The notes under the pieces are model-generated. The model saw nothing but the letters and a program-made list of their open reading frames with translations, was not told the DNA's origin and did not search any database. A program made the position numbers and the translations under genes. Below, piece after piece: positions 35,401 through 43,384 of a stretch of DNA of 64,000 nucleotides; the first letter of the stretch is position 1; the number at the start of each line of letters is the position of its first letter. Source of the stretch: Neobacillus sp. PS3-40 (GTDB lineage Bacteria; Bacillota; Bacilli; Bacillales; Cytobacillaceae); assembly GCF_030915485.1 (NCBI RefSeq), contig NZ_CP133266.1, forward strand, positions 1,922,001 through 1,986,000. The letters are read 5' to 3'.

Positions 35401-38400
35401 TCGCATCTGTAACAGAAGTGATGTTTGCACCATCATACCCATATTTCGTCTTGCTGCCATTGGCATCCACTTGGGCAATTAATCGATGCATATCATCGTA
35501 TTGGCTCGTTTCTTCTGTGCCATCTGGATGAGTTGCTTTCACTAAATCGCCGACTTCGTTATATGCATAGCTCGTTATACTGCGATCGAAGTCGATAACT
35601 TGCGTAACGAGATTTTGATTATTGTATGTGTTAGAACGTACTTTTCCATCGGCTCGTGTTTCAGTTAACACATTCCCGTTTGCATCGTACGTGTAGTGGA
35701 TAGGGTTCCCATTATCATCGACGGAAACCGTTTCTTGATTCGTATCGTCATAGCCTTTTTCAATAACTTGACCATCTGGTTGTTCGATTGTTGTTGTTCG
35801 ATAGTTATCATCATAATGATAAGTCGTGACGTTCCCTTCCGCATCCGTTGTGGCGGTTTGGTTCGGTGAATACGCAAGCTTGACAATATGCCCATTCGCA
35901 TCGATTTGTTGTGTGACACGACCGTCTGTGTCATACGTATTCTCGACTACTTTATGATTGTCTTGATCGTACCACGCTGTCATGAAATCATTTGAATCGT
36001 ACACATAGCGAACCGTTTTCCCTAACGCATCGGTAAGGGACGTTAAATTGCCATCTTCATCATAGCTATAGTGAAGAACAGCACCGTTCGGTTGCGTGAT
36101 TTGCGAGACTCTTCCTTGATCATCTGTTTGGAACGTGTACATATTTCCACTTGGGGATACGATGTCTTTGACCTTGTAGTTCTCGTCGTAGTTGATTTTC
36201 GTTTCATAGCCATGCTTGTCCATAACGGTAATAAGCATGCCGTATTGGTCAAACGCATATATCGTTTGTTGGTTGTCTATGATTTTCCATGCGATTTTAC
36301 TTTTTGAATCTTTTACTTGTTCAAGGGTGTACGTATAGCCATCTGGTGCTTTATAGTGGTCACCATCCTTTTGAAAAATAAGGAAGCTGCCATCGCCACG
36401 AGAGTAATTCATGGATCCATCTGCGTTTGGAGAAATGGTTTGCTCATATTCGAATGACCAGTTTCGTCCAAATAAAGAGTTGGAATCACCTTTTGAGTTG
36501 TACGTGCGTGTAATCGCAAAATCTCCATCTAAATCGGGAATTTTCACATCCGTCTGTTCAACGAAAAAATTACCTGTATTGAGATCGATTGGTTCGAATC
36601 CAAATTCACAATGGAGTCCATGCCCCATTAAGGCACCATCGATCATCCTTTTTTGGTCGTCTGTGTACTTTCCTGTTGTATACCTTTTCGTCGTTTTTGG
36701 ATTTCGGATAAACAAGGTATCGTCCTTGATGACCATTTGACTATCAATACTATTGTCCTTCATTAAGGTCTTGATCGGAACACCGTAATACTTAGCGATC
36801 GAAGGTAAAGTGTCCTTCTTTGACACTTTATATAGCAAAAACTTATCACTCTTTTTTGTCGCCGTGTCTCCTTCTTTCGTTGTAGCCGTGGCGACGACCT
36901 GGTAAAGCGTATCAGGTTTTAAATTTTTGAATACATCCTTGCTTTGCCAGTTATCGTCATGTTGTTTATAAACAGTCCCGTTAGGAAACTGCGAAGCCCA
37001 TATTGTACTATCTGGATAAACATAACTTGGGCCTGCATTTGTTGAACCTGTAAAGCTAGAATTAGTTACACTATAATCAATAGTCGCCTTTGGCGTTGCT
37101 TTTCCACTAAAGAAAATACCATCTAATTGTTGTTTGAAATTAGCACCATGTTCAGTAATGGGGTGTAAATCAACGGTTAAAGCATTTAAGTCATAGTCCG
37201 GGTCTACTGGATATGGTAATGACCATTCAATGGTAAGCTTTGGTCCGTAGGTTGATTGATTGTTATTGAATACTTCTGCTTGTGTAGCGTTTGTCTCTGG
37301 TAGTGATTTCACAACAAAGCCGTGATTAGGTTTGATCCCTTGAACCCAATCGTTGACGACTTTTTTCACGTCAAAATTCATGTATTGATCGATTTGGGCA
37401 CTAACCTGTGCCGAATCTACAAACGTATCTGAAATACTTGTCTGTGAATTCCAACTGATCGAGTGATTCCACTGATCGTCAACTGAAAAAAGACCGAAAT
37501 TCGTTCTCCCATTACTCCATGGTGTATTATTGCTTAAACTGAATGTTGCGTTATTAATCGTAGAAGTTTTTGGTATGTTAGAAAAATCATAGTTCACATC
37601 AACATATGTACGACACAGCCGATGAGCAGTACCAAATGCCGCTTGGTTTCCAGAAACAATTCCATCATCATACCCTGCATATGGATAATTGTTATCACCA
37701 ATTGTTGTATCTGGACTACCTTGTTCTGTTCCGTATAAACCGATATCTGATTGAGGGATTACTACGCTTGGGTCGATCGTGACTGGATAAGATCGATCTG
37801 TGGCAGCCAGCCATTTTTCGTCACATACAACGGTGACTATTTGTTTACCGTTTTCTTTGGTTAATTTTAGACGAACCCCGGTGCTAGCTTCACCCACTGC
37901 GTCGGTCATAATGGGTGCGGAAAGGACGAAACTTGGTTCTTTTTCACCTTTTTTTGTAAGGAAGACTTGTCCTTCGTTTTCCGCTACTTTATAGCCATTC
38001 GCGATAAGTTCATAGCTAAATTTACTTTGATCGATAAATTTATTGAGGATAATATCCTCTTTTACACCTGTGTTATGGACGGTGTATTGGAAGTCAACAT
38101 CTGGATAAACGTCGTTATAGAGAATCGCATTCTCTTTTGTAACAGTACGACTGAAATCCCCATCTTGAGGGATTAACTGTAAGGTGTCACCATTTTGCGT
38201 TAGCGACAAACCGGTTCCTTTGTCCATTTTCTGAGGCAGCTTCACTTCAAAATTATTGGCCGTGTTTTTATAGTAAGGCGCGCCGAATAAAGGGTCTACT
38301 TTCTGAAGCGTGTTGTCGATGACGCTTTCTTTCCCTTTCGTATCCTTGTATGTATTTGGTACAGTTCCGTATTGTGTAACGAAGTGGTTTGCATTTACTT

Positions 38401-38689
38401 GATACGTTTTACTATACTTGTTGACTTTAATTAATTTTCCATTAGGGATATTTTTTTCTTTTTCAATTTTAGGACCTTTCATAGGCTTTTGTTTCTTCGA
38501 TTTTTCTGCGAAAGCTTTTGTAACTTTGTTTGGTCTTGAAAAATCTACATTTCTAGGACTATCTTGTTTCGCCGCTGCATAGGCCGACTGAATGCCGGGA
38601 AGTATTGGTTGTGCGATAAGAAAAGTCGAAAATAGGATCGCTAACAGCTGCTTCCTTCGTTTTTTAATATATTCATAGGTTTTCTTCAC
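29456..38689 (-). CDS. Giant secreted YD/RHS-repeat polymorphic toxin (WapA-like)
   Basis: 3,077 residues from a GTG start behind GAAAGGAG. An extended signal peptide (residues 1-40, KKRRKQLLAILFSTFLIAQP) precedes a DNRLRE-type beta domain (~315-490). A LysM-like segment lies at ~616-660 (LPSIAKYYGVPIKTLMKDNS), followed by DUF6531 (~693-750, LNTGNFFVEQTDVKIPDLDG) and about 70 YD repeats (~780-2400, e.g. YDANGNVLTE). Next come an unusual Asn/Gly/His-rich hinge (~2410-2525), the RHS core (~2640-2750, YDPFGNMIQN, LRARYYD), a peptidoglycan-binding domain (~2768-2833) and a hydrophobic pre-toxin segment. The ~110-residue tip contains MNDPRW, EGWVKM and a terminal DDFKFK; its class is not known to me. 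Such proteins form a hollow shell delivering the tip to neighbouring cells. A c-di-GMP-I riboswitch precedes it. Confidence 0.93.
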   Translation of the reverse strand: MKKTYEYIKKRRKQLLAILFSTFLIAQPILPGIQSAYAAAKQDSPRNVDFSRPNKVTKAFAEKSKKQKPMKGPKIEKEKNIPNGKLIKVNKYSKTYQVNANHFVTQYGTVPNTYKDTKGKESVIDNTLQKVDPLFGAPYYKNTANNFEVKLPQKMDKGTGLSLTQNGDTLQLIPQDGDFSRTVTKENAILYNDVYPDVDFQYTVHNTGVKEDIILNKFIDQSKFSYELIANGYKVAENEGQVFLTKKGEKEPSFVLSAPIMTDAVGEASTGVRLKLTKENGKQIVTVVCDEKWLAATDRSYPVTIDPSVVIPQSDIGLYGTEQGSPDTTIGDNNYPYAGYDDGIVSGNQAAFGTAHRLCRTYVDVNYDFSNIPKTSTINNATFSLSNNTPWSNGRTNFGLFSVDDQWNHSISWNSQTSISDTFVDSAQVSAQIDQYMNFDVKKVVNDWVQGIKPNHGFVVKSLPETNATQAEVFNNNQSTYGPKLTIEWSLPYPVDPDYDLNALTVDLHPITEHGANFKQQLDGIFFSGKATPKATIDYSVTNSSFTGSTNAGPSYVYPDSTIWASQFPNGTVYKQHDDNWQSKDVFKNLKPDTLYQVVATATTKEGDTATKKSDKFLLYKVSKKDTLPSIAKYYGVPIKTLMKDNSIDSQMVIKDDTLFIRNPKTTKRYTTGKYTDDQKRMIDGALMGHGLHCEFGFEPIDLNTGNFFVEQTDVKIPDLDGDFAITRTYNSKGDSNSLFGRNWSFEYEQTISPNADGSMNYSRGDGSFLIFQKDGDHYKAPDGYTYTLEQVKDSKSKIAWKIIDNQQTIYAFDQYGMLITVMDKHGYETKINYDENYKVKDIVSPSGNMYTFQTDDQGRVSQITQPNGAVLHYSYDEDGNLTSLTDALGKTVRYVYDSNDFMTAWYDQDNHKVVENTYDTDGRVTQQIDANGHIVKLAYSPNQTATTDAEGNVTTYHYDDNYRTTTIEQPDGQVIEKGYDDTNQETVSVDDNGNPIHYTYDANGNVLTETRADGKVRSNTYNNQNLVTQVIDFDRSITSYAYNEVGDLVKATHPDGTEETSQYDDMHRLIAQVDANGSKTKYGYDGANITSVTDANSHTTHYAYNNMSQLVSITNASGEITRYMYDIKGEKIGEQAPDGGYIQYLFDDAGNNTAIIDANNNVVSFQYDQQGNIIKAIDPEGNVTTYTYDSNNHQTSQTDATGRMWQFQYDDRGRKSAEINPDGGKTEFNYDLNGQLIETIDPNGNSKKIVYDNALGLPIEEVDALGGKTTYRYDTVGRLLEKTNPDGTKSTYEYDVNGRIIQFIDENGVTTTLEYDKMQNITQSVDSMGRTFKYKYDPANNVIETTDPLGGVATYQYNAMNQQIHATNEAGQISTSTYDVLGRLQTVKNAIGLETKTSYDQSGNVISEIDPKGNKTTNVYDSLNRVINTTDAKGNITQYQYNNSEDLTATIDALGGKTSYVYNGRKLPTKVMDANGHSYELEYDAAGNNTAIIDAAGNKTIMHHDANGNLIEKTDAAGLDTVYTYDSMGRVLTEKDNAGNSQINTYDSFGRLIKTTDATGGVTANEYDQAGRLIATTSPDGNRTTFEYDALDRLIATTDAENKTTKFSYDALGNVITKTEADGATYKYAYDQINRLVKETNPLQAVKTYAYDDDGNLTTVIDENGVQNAYAYDASNNVTAQIDGNGHQTTYAYDELNRLIALTKKEGGKEEYRYDAVSNVTKEKDPVGNITEYQYDSVDNLVKSISPRGGITTYSYNKHNNLLAQTDALGNKTQYAYDLNQQVTKQTQANGGEYNYTYDALHRVTSVESPLSYVQNFSYNSKGDLVKEADNMNRVTTYSYDTMHRMMESTNPLGKKTSYTYDERGNLASVVNPLGYKSSYGYDQLDRLTSETDPEGKVTKTQYDLVGNVEKVMKPGNRTTSYQYDKNYNVTKVIDPMGYVSTTEYDKDNRVFAETNALGETKRTQYDLKGRVTEEIDPRHQTKKYEYDPADNIVKSTDQNGLTTSYSHDLLNRLTSVTDPVGRYTNYGYDSMGNLTDVTDADGKGTHYTYNLMGEMTSASSPVGRGEQYSYDLLGNLKQITQPNGNVIKYDYDKLNQLVEKSYQSQKAEAPVQYAYDEAGERVSMTDTTGKSSYKYNKLGQVTEVIQGDGRKVQYTYDDANRLSQITYADGKTVSYSYDLDDRLTEVTGRDGETTNYTYDALGRPILTKRTNGSETSYEYDEQGNVTKLVNKDVEGEVLSSFAYTYDSSGRIITEDETQGDHVFHRSFSYNLSGELEKFTEVMDDETTTYTYSYDQSSNRTKLVEHRESADGDTPPDKVTTYSYNNANQLIAEDSKAKGKITYSYDANGNLIKKSGKKLAQTYEYTVENRLKAVKNEGILLLAVTYDGDGNRIFQISLKNSNAPVDVGKCGDENGKGNNGKHNGADNGNGNKNQGDNGNHYGNNKGCGQGNGNNGNHNGNNGNHNGNDKGNNGNHNGSDNGNSGNSNGGGNGNNDNAGIGNGNGNPSGGSNGNGGGKDKLSLASTQSKAMSSSNKQEKGNDNQSTSSQPGDPSSSAPSDDPSMVFPDNDTSNIDKNYYDITYYVNDVNRQYTQQLMTYDDEGNLKDAYVYGNNDERLTRDHIQNDNPTESGHRALDTYLYDGRGSVSQVTNEQSNIVSNQQYRYDPFGNMIQNKPDNEIMFGYNGEEYNPITDTQYLRARYYDVGMSRFISKDTDLGDTQNPSTRNLYAYTKNDPVNHIDPSGNIPIDADGHTVIEYGYAYNPNATTSSGKTQSLSDVQRKLNQLGYVGSNGKPLVVDGKNGPNTQFAVKAFQNKAGLSADGIAGTKTKQVLFGALTPRNVTMAPKPDTTNKTTSMKTNQISHPSNSYISSKTQQASAQQAVARCGVSKDQIYANMGWKRVSSGIHSVLDIVGLIPGVGEIPDGINGAFYLLEGDKRNAVLSAAAMVPFAGWAATGEKYILKYGDEVIEVDKSLLSKSAKGTGNLTDLMKKKSLGRGSTGRKTPNNLDEQLAMKEVLSNPLDGATAVPTKNMNDPRWLGSEGWVKMQKFIKTSNGKINIHFNYNTKTGKFDDFKFK

Positions 38690-38775
38690 AAAAAAACTCC
38701 TTTCAAACCGTAATAAAGTCCATAGCAAAGCTAGGAAAAATAGAACAGTACGAAAAGGAGTTCATCTTGAAGTAA

Positions 38776-38868
38776 TAGTTCTACGGTAACCCAGCCATCT
38801 TATCAGATTGTTCTGACTTAGATCCGAGGTTTTGCGTCCTTGCTTTTCAGCAAGTTTGCCTTTATACG
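38776..38868 (-). ncRNA. Cyclic-di-GMP-I (GEMM-I) riboswitch in the RHS toxin leader
   Basis: On the minus strand the conserved elements occur in order: GGCAAA; a CTTGCT-GAAA-AGCAAG stem with GNRA tetraloop; GACGCAAAACC; TCGGATCTAA; a variable stem; and GGCTGGGTTACCG. This is a close match to the c-di-GMP-I aptamer, including the tetraloop and its receptor-side strand. It ends ~95 bases before the GTG start, so a terminator or ribosome-site switch can follow. It predicts that toxin production depends on c-di-GMP, the sessile-lifestyle signal. Confidence 0.88.
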
Positions 38869-39372
38869 GAAATGGTATATTAGTAGTATTACTTTATTAC
38901 TATATAACATTTTGTGACAAAAAATAGTATATTTTGCAAAAACAGATATATATTACTATTTTTACAATATTAATATAGTACAAATCACCTAGAAGGACGG
39001 AGGGACAGGTTCCTTGTCCTTAAATATGCCGATAAGAATTTTTCTTTTGCTTTATTCCGAGCATTCTATGGTCTTCAATTAAAAGAGAATTCCTGAAAGG
39101 GCATTACACTCTATAGGATTCTCTATTCATTTCCCCCTCTTTTCAGGGTCTTCGGATGGGACAAGAATCCTGCTCCACCAGGTCTCCCTCTCCATAGGAC
39201 TTTCCTTTATTAAAATCAAGGGCAGGGACGAGGTACCTGTCCCCTTGTCCACCTCTTGTCCACAAATCCTTCCCACCGTCCCTTTTTTAGGAATAATTTG
39301 TAAAAATATCAAATAATATAATTATAGGAAAGCTAGCAATATGAAAATCTATTAGGGAGTGGGTTATATATT
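38869..39372. other. Non-coding region with dispersed GGGACAGG-type repeats
   Basis: Contains AGGGACAGGTTCCTTGTCC (~39000) and GGGACGAGGTACCTGTCCC (~39224), short near-palindromes of a dispersed element. The RHS promoter should lie near 38880-38960 (very AT-rich). No gene seen. Confidence 0.5.
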
Positions 39373-39755
39373 GAAGAAAAGAAAATGGGTTAACGGTTCT
39401 GGGTCAAGGGGCAAGTGTGAACATTTCGGCCAAAACAGGTGCGATTACTTCCTATAATTTAGACTGGAATAACCTCATATTCCCAGGCAAAGATAAAGTC
39501 ATTTCTGCTGTTAAGGCAAAAGAGCTTTATTTAAAAGGAACCCCTACGGCTTTCTACCATTATCTTGTACCGAATGAGGATCAACGCGGAAAAGAGACCA
39601 TTCTTGTATATGGAAAAAGAAATGATTTTGAGGTTTCGAAATATTTAGATGCGGTAGATGGAAAATGAAAGAATGCTGAGACGGGTAAAGAAATCGGAGC
39701 TGAAACCGTTGCAACCGGCATTAAAGGCCATAATGCAGAAAAGCAGCTTCCCTAA
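39373..39755 (+). pseudogene. Remnant of a YcdB/YcdC-repeat plus SLH-domain surface protein
   Basis: The frame reads VNISAKTGAITSYNLDW, IFPGKDKVISAVKAKELYLK and AFYHYLVPNEDQRGKETILV, the pattern of the YcdB/YcdC repeated domain. An in-frame TGA (39666-39668) stands where Trp is expected in DGK(W)KNAETGKEI. After it the frame continues to ATGIKGHNAEKQLP, which looks like the first half of an SLH motif (D-I-K-G-H-W-A-E). Both ends are missing. So the gene is a double-truncated remnant with a nonsense mutation. The short TTGAAGAAAAGAAAATGGG segment at 39371 may be the old signal-peptide start. Confidence 0.7.
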
Positions 39756-39877
39756 TATCTCTTTTTTAGACCATTTATTCGGTGATGCTTGATTAGATAT
39801 TCTATTTCTGACATTGAGATATATTCGTTTGGTAATGTTTGTATCCAATGGTTTATTCCATTAATAACACTTTGCAT
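39752..39877 (-). CDS. Possible small protein, 41 residues
   Basis: An ATG at 39877 lies 8 bases after AAGGGG. The product begins MQSVINGINHWIQTLPNEYI and ends LIKHHRINGLKKRY: amphipathic, basic at the end, no membrane segment. I do not recognise it. It overlaps the end of the SLH remnant on the other strand by four bases. It may be a real small gene or chance. Confidence 0.35.
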   Translation of the reverse strand: MQSVINGINHWIQTLPNEYISMSEIEYLIKHHRINGLKKRY

Positions 39878-39964
39878 CCACCTACACCCCTTCATAATTA
39901 TCTAAAATAGGAGATTCTCCAAATAATCTAAATATCCCTTCTTCAACTGAGACTTTAGTTCAAT

Positions 39965-40001
39965 AAAAAAGACCCCCAACCACATAAGTTGAGAGTCTTT
40001 G
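39965..40001 (-). terminator. Terminator of the SH3/DUF1266 gene
   Basis: On the minus strand, AAAGACTCTCAACttatgtgGTTGGGGGTCTTT followed by TTT. It lies ~75 bases after the stop codon. A second stem (AACTCTTCAT-ctat-ATGAAGAGTT) lies between. Confidence 0.7.
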
Positions 40002-40076
40002 AAACGTTGATAATTTAGAACCACCTGGTTGCAACAACTCTTCATCTATATGAAGAGTTTGAAGCTATTTGAAGTT

Positions 40077-41015
40077 CTATTGTGAAATTTTGCATATTTT
40101 CCACATGCTATGACTATCTGATAACAATTCGTCTCCTGCTAATGCGTAGGACATATCAAAATCTTCATACGCAACCGCTCTTCCCAAAATGAATGAGATG
40201 TAATAACTTTTCCATGAACTAAAAGTCTTTGATGCTGAGTTGGCATTTTTTTGCAAATAATTCCAAGCTTGTGATTCTGTAATATAACCACATGTTAAAC
40301 TCATTCGAATAACATGAACTGCTCGAGAGTAATCCCAAGCCGCCATCGTATTTACTTGACTAAGATCATCCTGTGTAATGCCCGCAATTGTATCATCCCC
40401 TATGTATTGAACAGCTTGATTATATGCATCAATAGAAGAACTGTAATCTTCCTGTTCATCACCTGTTAACTGATTATTTTTTATTTTCAAATAGATACTA
40501 TCGTATGGAGTTCTGTGTCCAGTATTGATCAACCAAGTAATTATTTGATTTGCAGAAGCATAATTTGTTACACCCCAGTAATCACTTAGACCCTGCTTCA
40601 TACTTGCAACGTCATCACCCGCATACCTGATAACAGATGGATTATCCCCATTATACACGGGATAAATAGCTCCAAAAGCCAATAGACGTTGCTGCTGTTG
40701 TACAGTCAAGTTAGTCGCAGGTTTGGTAGAAACTTTCTTTGTATATACAGAAGCAATATACCCAGTTTTCTTATTAAAGGTCAGTTTTACCCATGATTTG
40801 TTGTAAGTCGTAACCGTTATCTGTTTGCCTATAGCAATATATCCTAGGATTTTCCCTTTAGAACTTGCTGTTGCTCTAACAGTCACTTTACTTGTAGTTA
40901 CCGCAGGATATGAACTACTAGCTGCATATGAAGTAGTTGGAAGCATCATAGTTAGCACCAAACTGACTATCAAGCCTAGCAATACAGTTCCTTTGATGAG
41001 TGAATTTTTTTTCAT
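40077..41015 (-). CDS. Secreted SH3b plus DUF1266 domain protein
   Basis: 312 residues from ATG behind AGAGGGGG. A signal peptide (cleavage near SYAASS) leads to an SH3b domain, residues ~35-95 (KVTVRATASSKGKILGYIAI, SWVKLTFNKKTGYI), a fold that often binds peptidoglycan. Residues ~105-312 match the DUF1266 pattern: LLAFGAIYPVYNGD, GVTNYASANQIITWLINTGHR, AWDYSRAVHVIRMSLTCGYI, ESQAWNYL, SWKSYYISFILGRAVAY. DUF1266 proteins are often linked to toxin/immunity regions, but their role is unknown. Position next to the RHS island suggests an accessory. Confidence 0.85.
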   Translation of the reverse strand: MKKNSLIKGTVLLGLIVSLVLTMMLPTTSYAASSSYPAVTTSKVTVRATASSKGKILGYIAIGKQITVTTYNKSWVKLTFNKKTGYIASVYTKKVSTKPATNLTVQQQQRLLAFGAIYPVYNGDNPSVIRYAGDDVASMKQGLSDYWGVTNYASANQIITWLINTGHRTPYDSIYLKIKNNQLTGDEQEDYSSSIDAYNQAVQYIGDDTIAGITQDDLSQVNTMAAWDYSRAVHVIRMSLTCGYITESQAWNYLQKNANSASKTFSSWKSYYISFILGRAVAYEDFDMSYALAGDELLSDSHSMWKICKISQ

Positions 41016-41167
41016 GTTTTTTCCCCCTCTCTATTTCCCTATTATTTTACCATGTTTATACTCATTCGGTAAACATTGTCAAAATTTGTTGAACAAACAA
41101 GGTTAGGCGTCGTTTGGTTCACTTAATATTACTGCAAATTTTTTTATGATTCCTAACACCGTACAAA

Positions 41168-41196
41168 ATTAAAAAAAGCACCCCCGAAAGGATGCC
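41168..41196 (-). terminator. Terminator after 41199 gene
   Basis: On the minus strand, GGCATCC-tttc-GGGGGTGC followed by TTTTTTT, immediately after the stop codon. Confidence 0.7.
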
Positions 41197-41198
41197 TG

Positions 41199-41486
41199 TT
41201 ACCCAAATACTAGTGGTATTATTTTATAAAAAACAAAGAAAATAATTATCACAGCTATGAAATTCGCAATACTTTTAGGGAATTTGATAGATTGAAGAAT
41301 CCAATAAATATTAAGAACCAGATCACTATCATTATGTTGGCCAAAAATTATAGGATTGTTTTTTTCTCTAAATAAACGAATTCTTTGATTAACTCCATTT
41401 ATTACATTCGCTAAGTTATAAAGTGGAACATTTTCAGGTTGAACACCAATTTGCAGGTCAATAATTATTAATGCTGTATTTTCCAT
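41199..41486 (-). pseudogene. Isochorismatase-like hydrolase fragment fused to a membrane tail
   Basis: Residues 1-53 are clearly the start of a cysteine-hydrolase/isochorismatase protein: NTALIIIDLQIGVQPENVPL with the catalytic Asp, then REKNNPIIFGQHNDSDL. The rest of that ~180-residue fold, including the active-site Cys, is absent. The frame instead runs into an unrelated hydrophobic tail (FIAVIIIFFVFYKIIPLVFG). A deletion that joined two genes is the simplest explanation. A terminator follows, so the fused gene may still be transcribed. Confidence 0.7.
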
Positions 41487-41737
41487 AATTTTCTCTTACC
41501 TTTTTTAATAATTAATCTACATAACGGTATCATAAAATTTTCCTTATATTGTTTTTCTTTAAGCAATCTTGCCTTAAACATAAAGAAAAAGCACAATTCT
41601 TGCTGCAGAATTGCGCCTGATTGTTGAACAAGGGTTTATAATTTATTAATTACACATAATTGTCCGAATACGATATAAAAAAGCCCACAGACACCTGCTG
41701 ACTTAATTGATTTTTATACAACTATAGCCCCCGTTAA

Positions 41738-41923
41738 TTAAAAAACAGCCTCAAGAAAATCTCGTGATAATGCACCTAAAAATAACGTTATTCCATTACT
41801 ATCACATATCTCTATTTCGAAATAATTATCATCGTAAACTTCTAAAATTGTCCCAATTTGCCCCTTAGTGACTCCTTCATTATGGTTATCCATTGTGATT
41901 TTAACCGTATCAAATTGTTTCAT
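41738..41923 (-). CDS. DUF4926-like small protein (immunity-region gene)
   Basis: 61 residues from the ATG at 41923, eight bases after AAAGG; the upstream ATG lacks a site. The sequence FDTVKITMDNHNEGVTKGQI / GTILEVYDDNYFEIEICDSN has the short SH3-like barrel pattern of DUF4926, a family found mostly next to polymorphic toxins. No signal peptide. It lies next to WapI on the same strand. Confidence 0.7.
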   Translation of the reverse strand: MKQFDTVKITMDNHNEGVTKGQIGTILEVYDDNYFEIEICDSNGITLFLGALSRDFLEAVF

Positions 41924-41974
41924 TTCAAAGACCTTTCTCACGTTATATGTAGATGTATTACGTCTTTATAAAAA

Positions 41975-42406
41975 TTACGGTTTTCCAAATACAGGAAAAA
42001 TAGATAAAATTGATTCTATTTCTTGTACTATCCCTTTTAAATATGATTGGTCCGAACTAAAATCAAATTTTAGAACTGCTCCTATTCCAGCTGGATAGCA
42101 AGTTTCAGAAGTCCAATGTATTGTACCTTGTTTGTTTATTTCACACTCGATTTCCAGGTAACCATCTAAATTGATAAGGCTCGCCTTACCTTTTAACTTT
42201 TTATCCATTAGTTTTAACTCATTGCCAAAATTCCTTAATTCATCTGTTCGTAAATCTGCCTTGAACTGTGCTCTATAACCAGGTACTTCTATCCGTATAT
42301 TCGAAATAATCCAATTACCATCCCAATAATCTGTACATTTAGGATGACTTCTACCAATTACTTCTATCTCAATTATTGTTTCCTCGCCTAATAAATGTAT
42401 TTTCAC
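41975..42406 (-). CDS. WapI-family immunity protein
   Basis: 143 residues. The text SHPKCTDYWDGNWIISNIRI, VPGYRAQFKADLRTDELRNF and ESLSTETCYPAGIGAVLKF-type core (here TSETCYPAGIGAVLKFDF) matches the WapI immunity family. Its founding member protects Bacillus from the tip of WapA, a YD-repeat toxin. Cytosolic and acidic, as expected. No toxin with a cognate tip is adjacent, so it is either an orphan immunity gene that protects against kin or the remains of an older toxin cassette. Confidence 0.82.
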   Translation of the reverse strand: MKIHLLGEETIIEIEVIGRSHPKCTDYWDGNWIISNIRIEVPGYRAQFKADLRTDELRNFGNELKLMDKKLKGKASLINLDGYLEIECEINKQGTIHWTSETCYPAGIGAVLKFDFSSDQSYLKGIVQEIESILSIFPVFGKP

Positions 42407-42542
42407 AAAAACACCTCTAACAAGTAGACAAAATGCAAAAAAAGCATAGCAATTAATACAAGAAAAACATGGTCATTCACCTATGAAACAATCATGCTTT
42501 TTTAAAAAAATTGTCTTAGATATATTTTTTAAAAAGGATCTG

Positions 42543-42896
42543 TCAAGTTTTAGTGTTGTTTTTCCTTAACATGATTCTTATGGTTAATTTAATCAACGTC
42601 AATAGTAGGGCTAAAAGTGGTAATCCTTCTATGAAACAGAAACCAGACAAAAAAGCTATTGTCGTCGGATCGTTATCAGTTGCCATTCCACCTATAAAAA
42701 GAGCAATAGGAAAAAGTATGATAACAAAAACAATTGAAATTGCCAATTGTGCGTAGGTTGCCATTTTCTCTTCTTGACTGTCAACGTTTTTTTTAAATCC
42801 TTTACAAACCCAAATAATGAACACCAAAAACATGGTTATTGGAATCACAATACTACCAATCATTTGTACTGCTGAAAATAAATTGTTTATGTCCAT
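42543..42896 (-). CDS. Hypothetical membrane protein, 117 residues
   Basis: Three membrane segments (about residues 12-32, 48-68, 80-105: MIGSIVIPITMFLVFIIWVC, LAISIVFVIILFPIALFIGG, LSGFCFIEGLPLLALLLTLI) with a basic C-terminus. The start follows AAAGAGGTTTGGT. I do not recognise the family. It lies in a run of small immunity-like genes on one strand, and membrane immunity proteins are common there. Confidence 0.6.
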   Translation of the reverse strand: MDINNLFSAVQMIGSIVIPITMFLVFIIWVCKGFKKNVDSQEEKMATYAQLAISIVFVIILFPIALFIGGMATDNDPTTIAFLSGFCFIEGLPLLALLLTLIKLTIRIMLRKNNTKT

Positions 42897-43051
42897 ACCA
42901 AACCTCTTTATAATTAAAATGGCAAAATATCAACACTACAGCGCGACAGAGCCTTTTTAAAAAAATCTCTTTAATCGTAGATGTTGATTTTGGTTAGAAG
43001 ATAAACCACTTCTCAGGAAGGTGGTTTATTCCGTTAGCGTTTCCCACCTAA

Positions 43052-43384
43052 TTACTTACCTACGCTAATGTCATGACGCATCCTTTTACTCGCCAACCAT
43101 TCAACTAATAACTTCTGAATCCTTAATCGTTCATCTAAATGAATGTTTTCAATCGTATGATCACTTAGAAAGTATCGATTGTTGATGTGTTCTGTCTCCC
43201 CAAAAACAAGAGCATCATATTCCTTTACTGCTGACATTTCAGCGTAAATAATTACGACAGAGTGGCCTTCTACGAAGTAGATGTTAGCACCTCGACCATG
43301 ACTACGCCAATGAAACCCAGAAATATTGGGATCTATGTTATCATTTTGAATTTCCAAAAAACCACGATCTGTTTTTTTGTCCAT
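43052..43384 (-). CDS. Hypothetical protein, 110 residues
   Basis: The ATG at 43384 has GGAGGG five bases upstream, which decides against the ATG 24 bases earlier. The cytosolic product has FHWRSHGRGANIYFVEGHSV, VIIYAEMSAVKEYDALVFGE and a basic helical end. I do not know the family. A hairpin with AAACCAC/GTGGTTT arms at ~43004-43031 may end the transcript. Probably another immunity-region gene. Confidence 0.6.
   Translation of the reverse strand: MDKKTDRGFLEIQNDNIDPNISGFHWRSHGRGANIYFVEGHSVVIIYAEMSAVKEYDALVFGETEHINNRYFLSDHTIENIHLDERLRIQKLLVEWLASKRMRHDISVGK

Noticed and set aside
39127-39312. Leftward open frame of 61 codons
   Set aside because: It covers the dispersed GGGACAGG repeats and has no protein-like composition or start signal.
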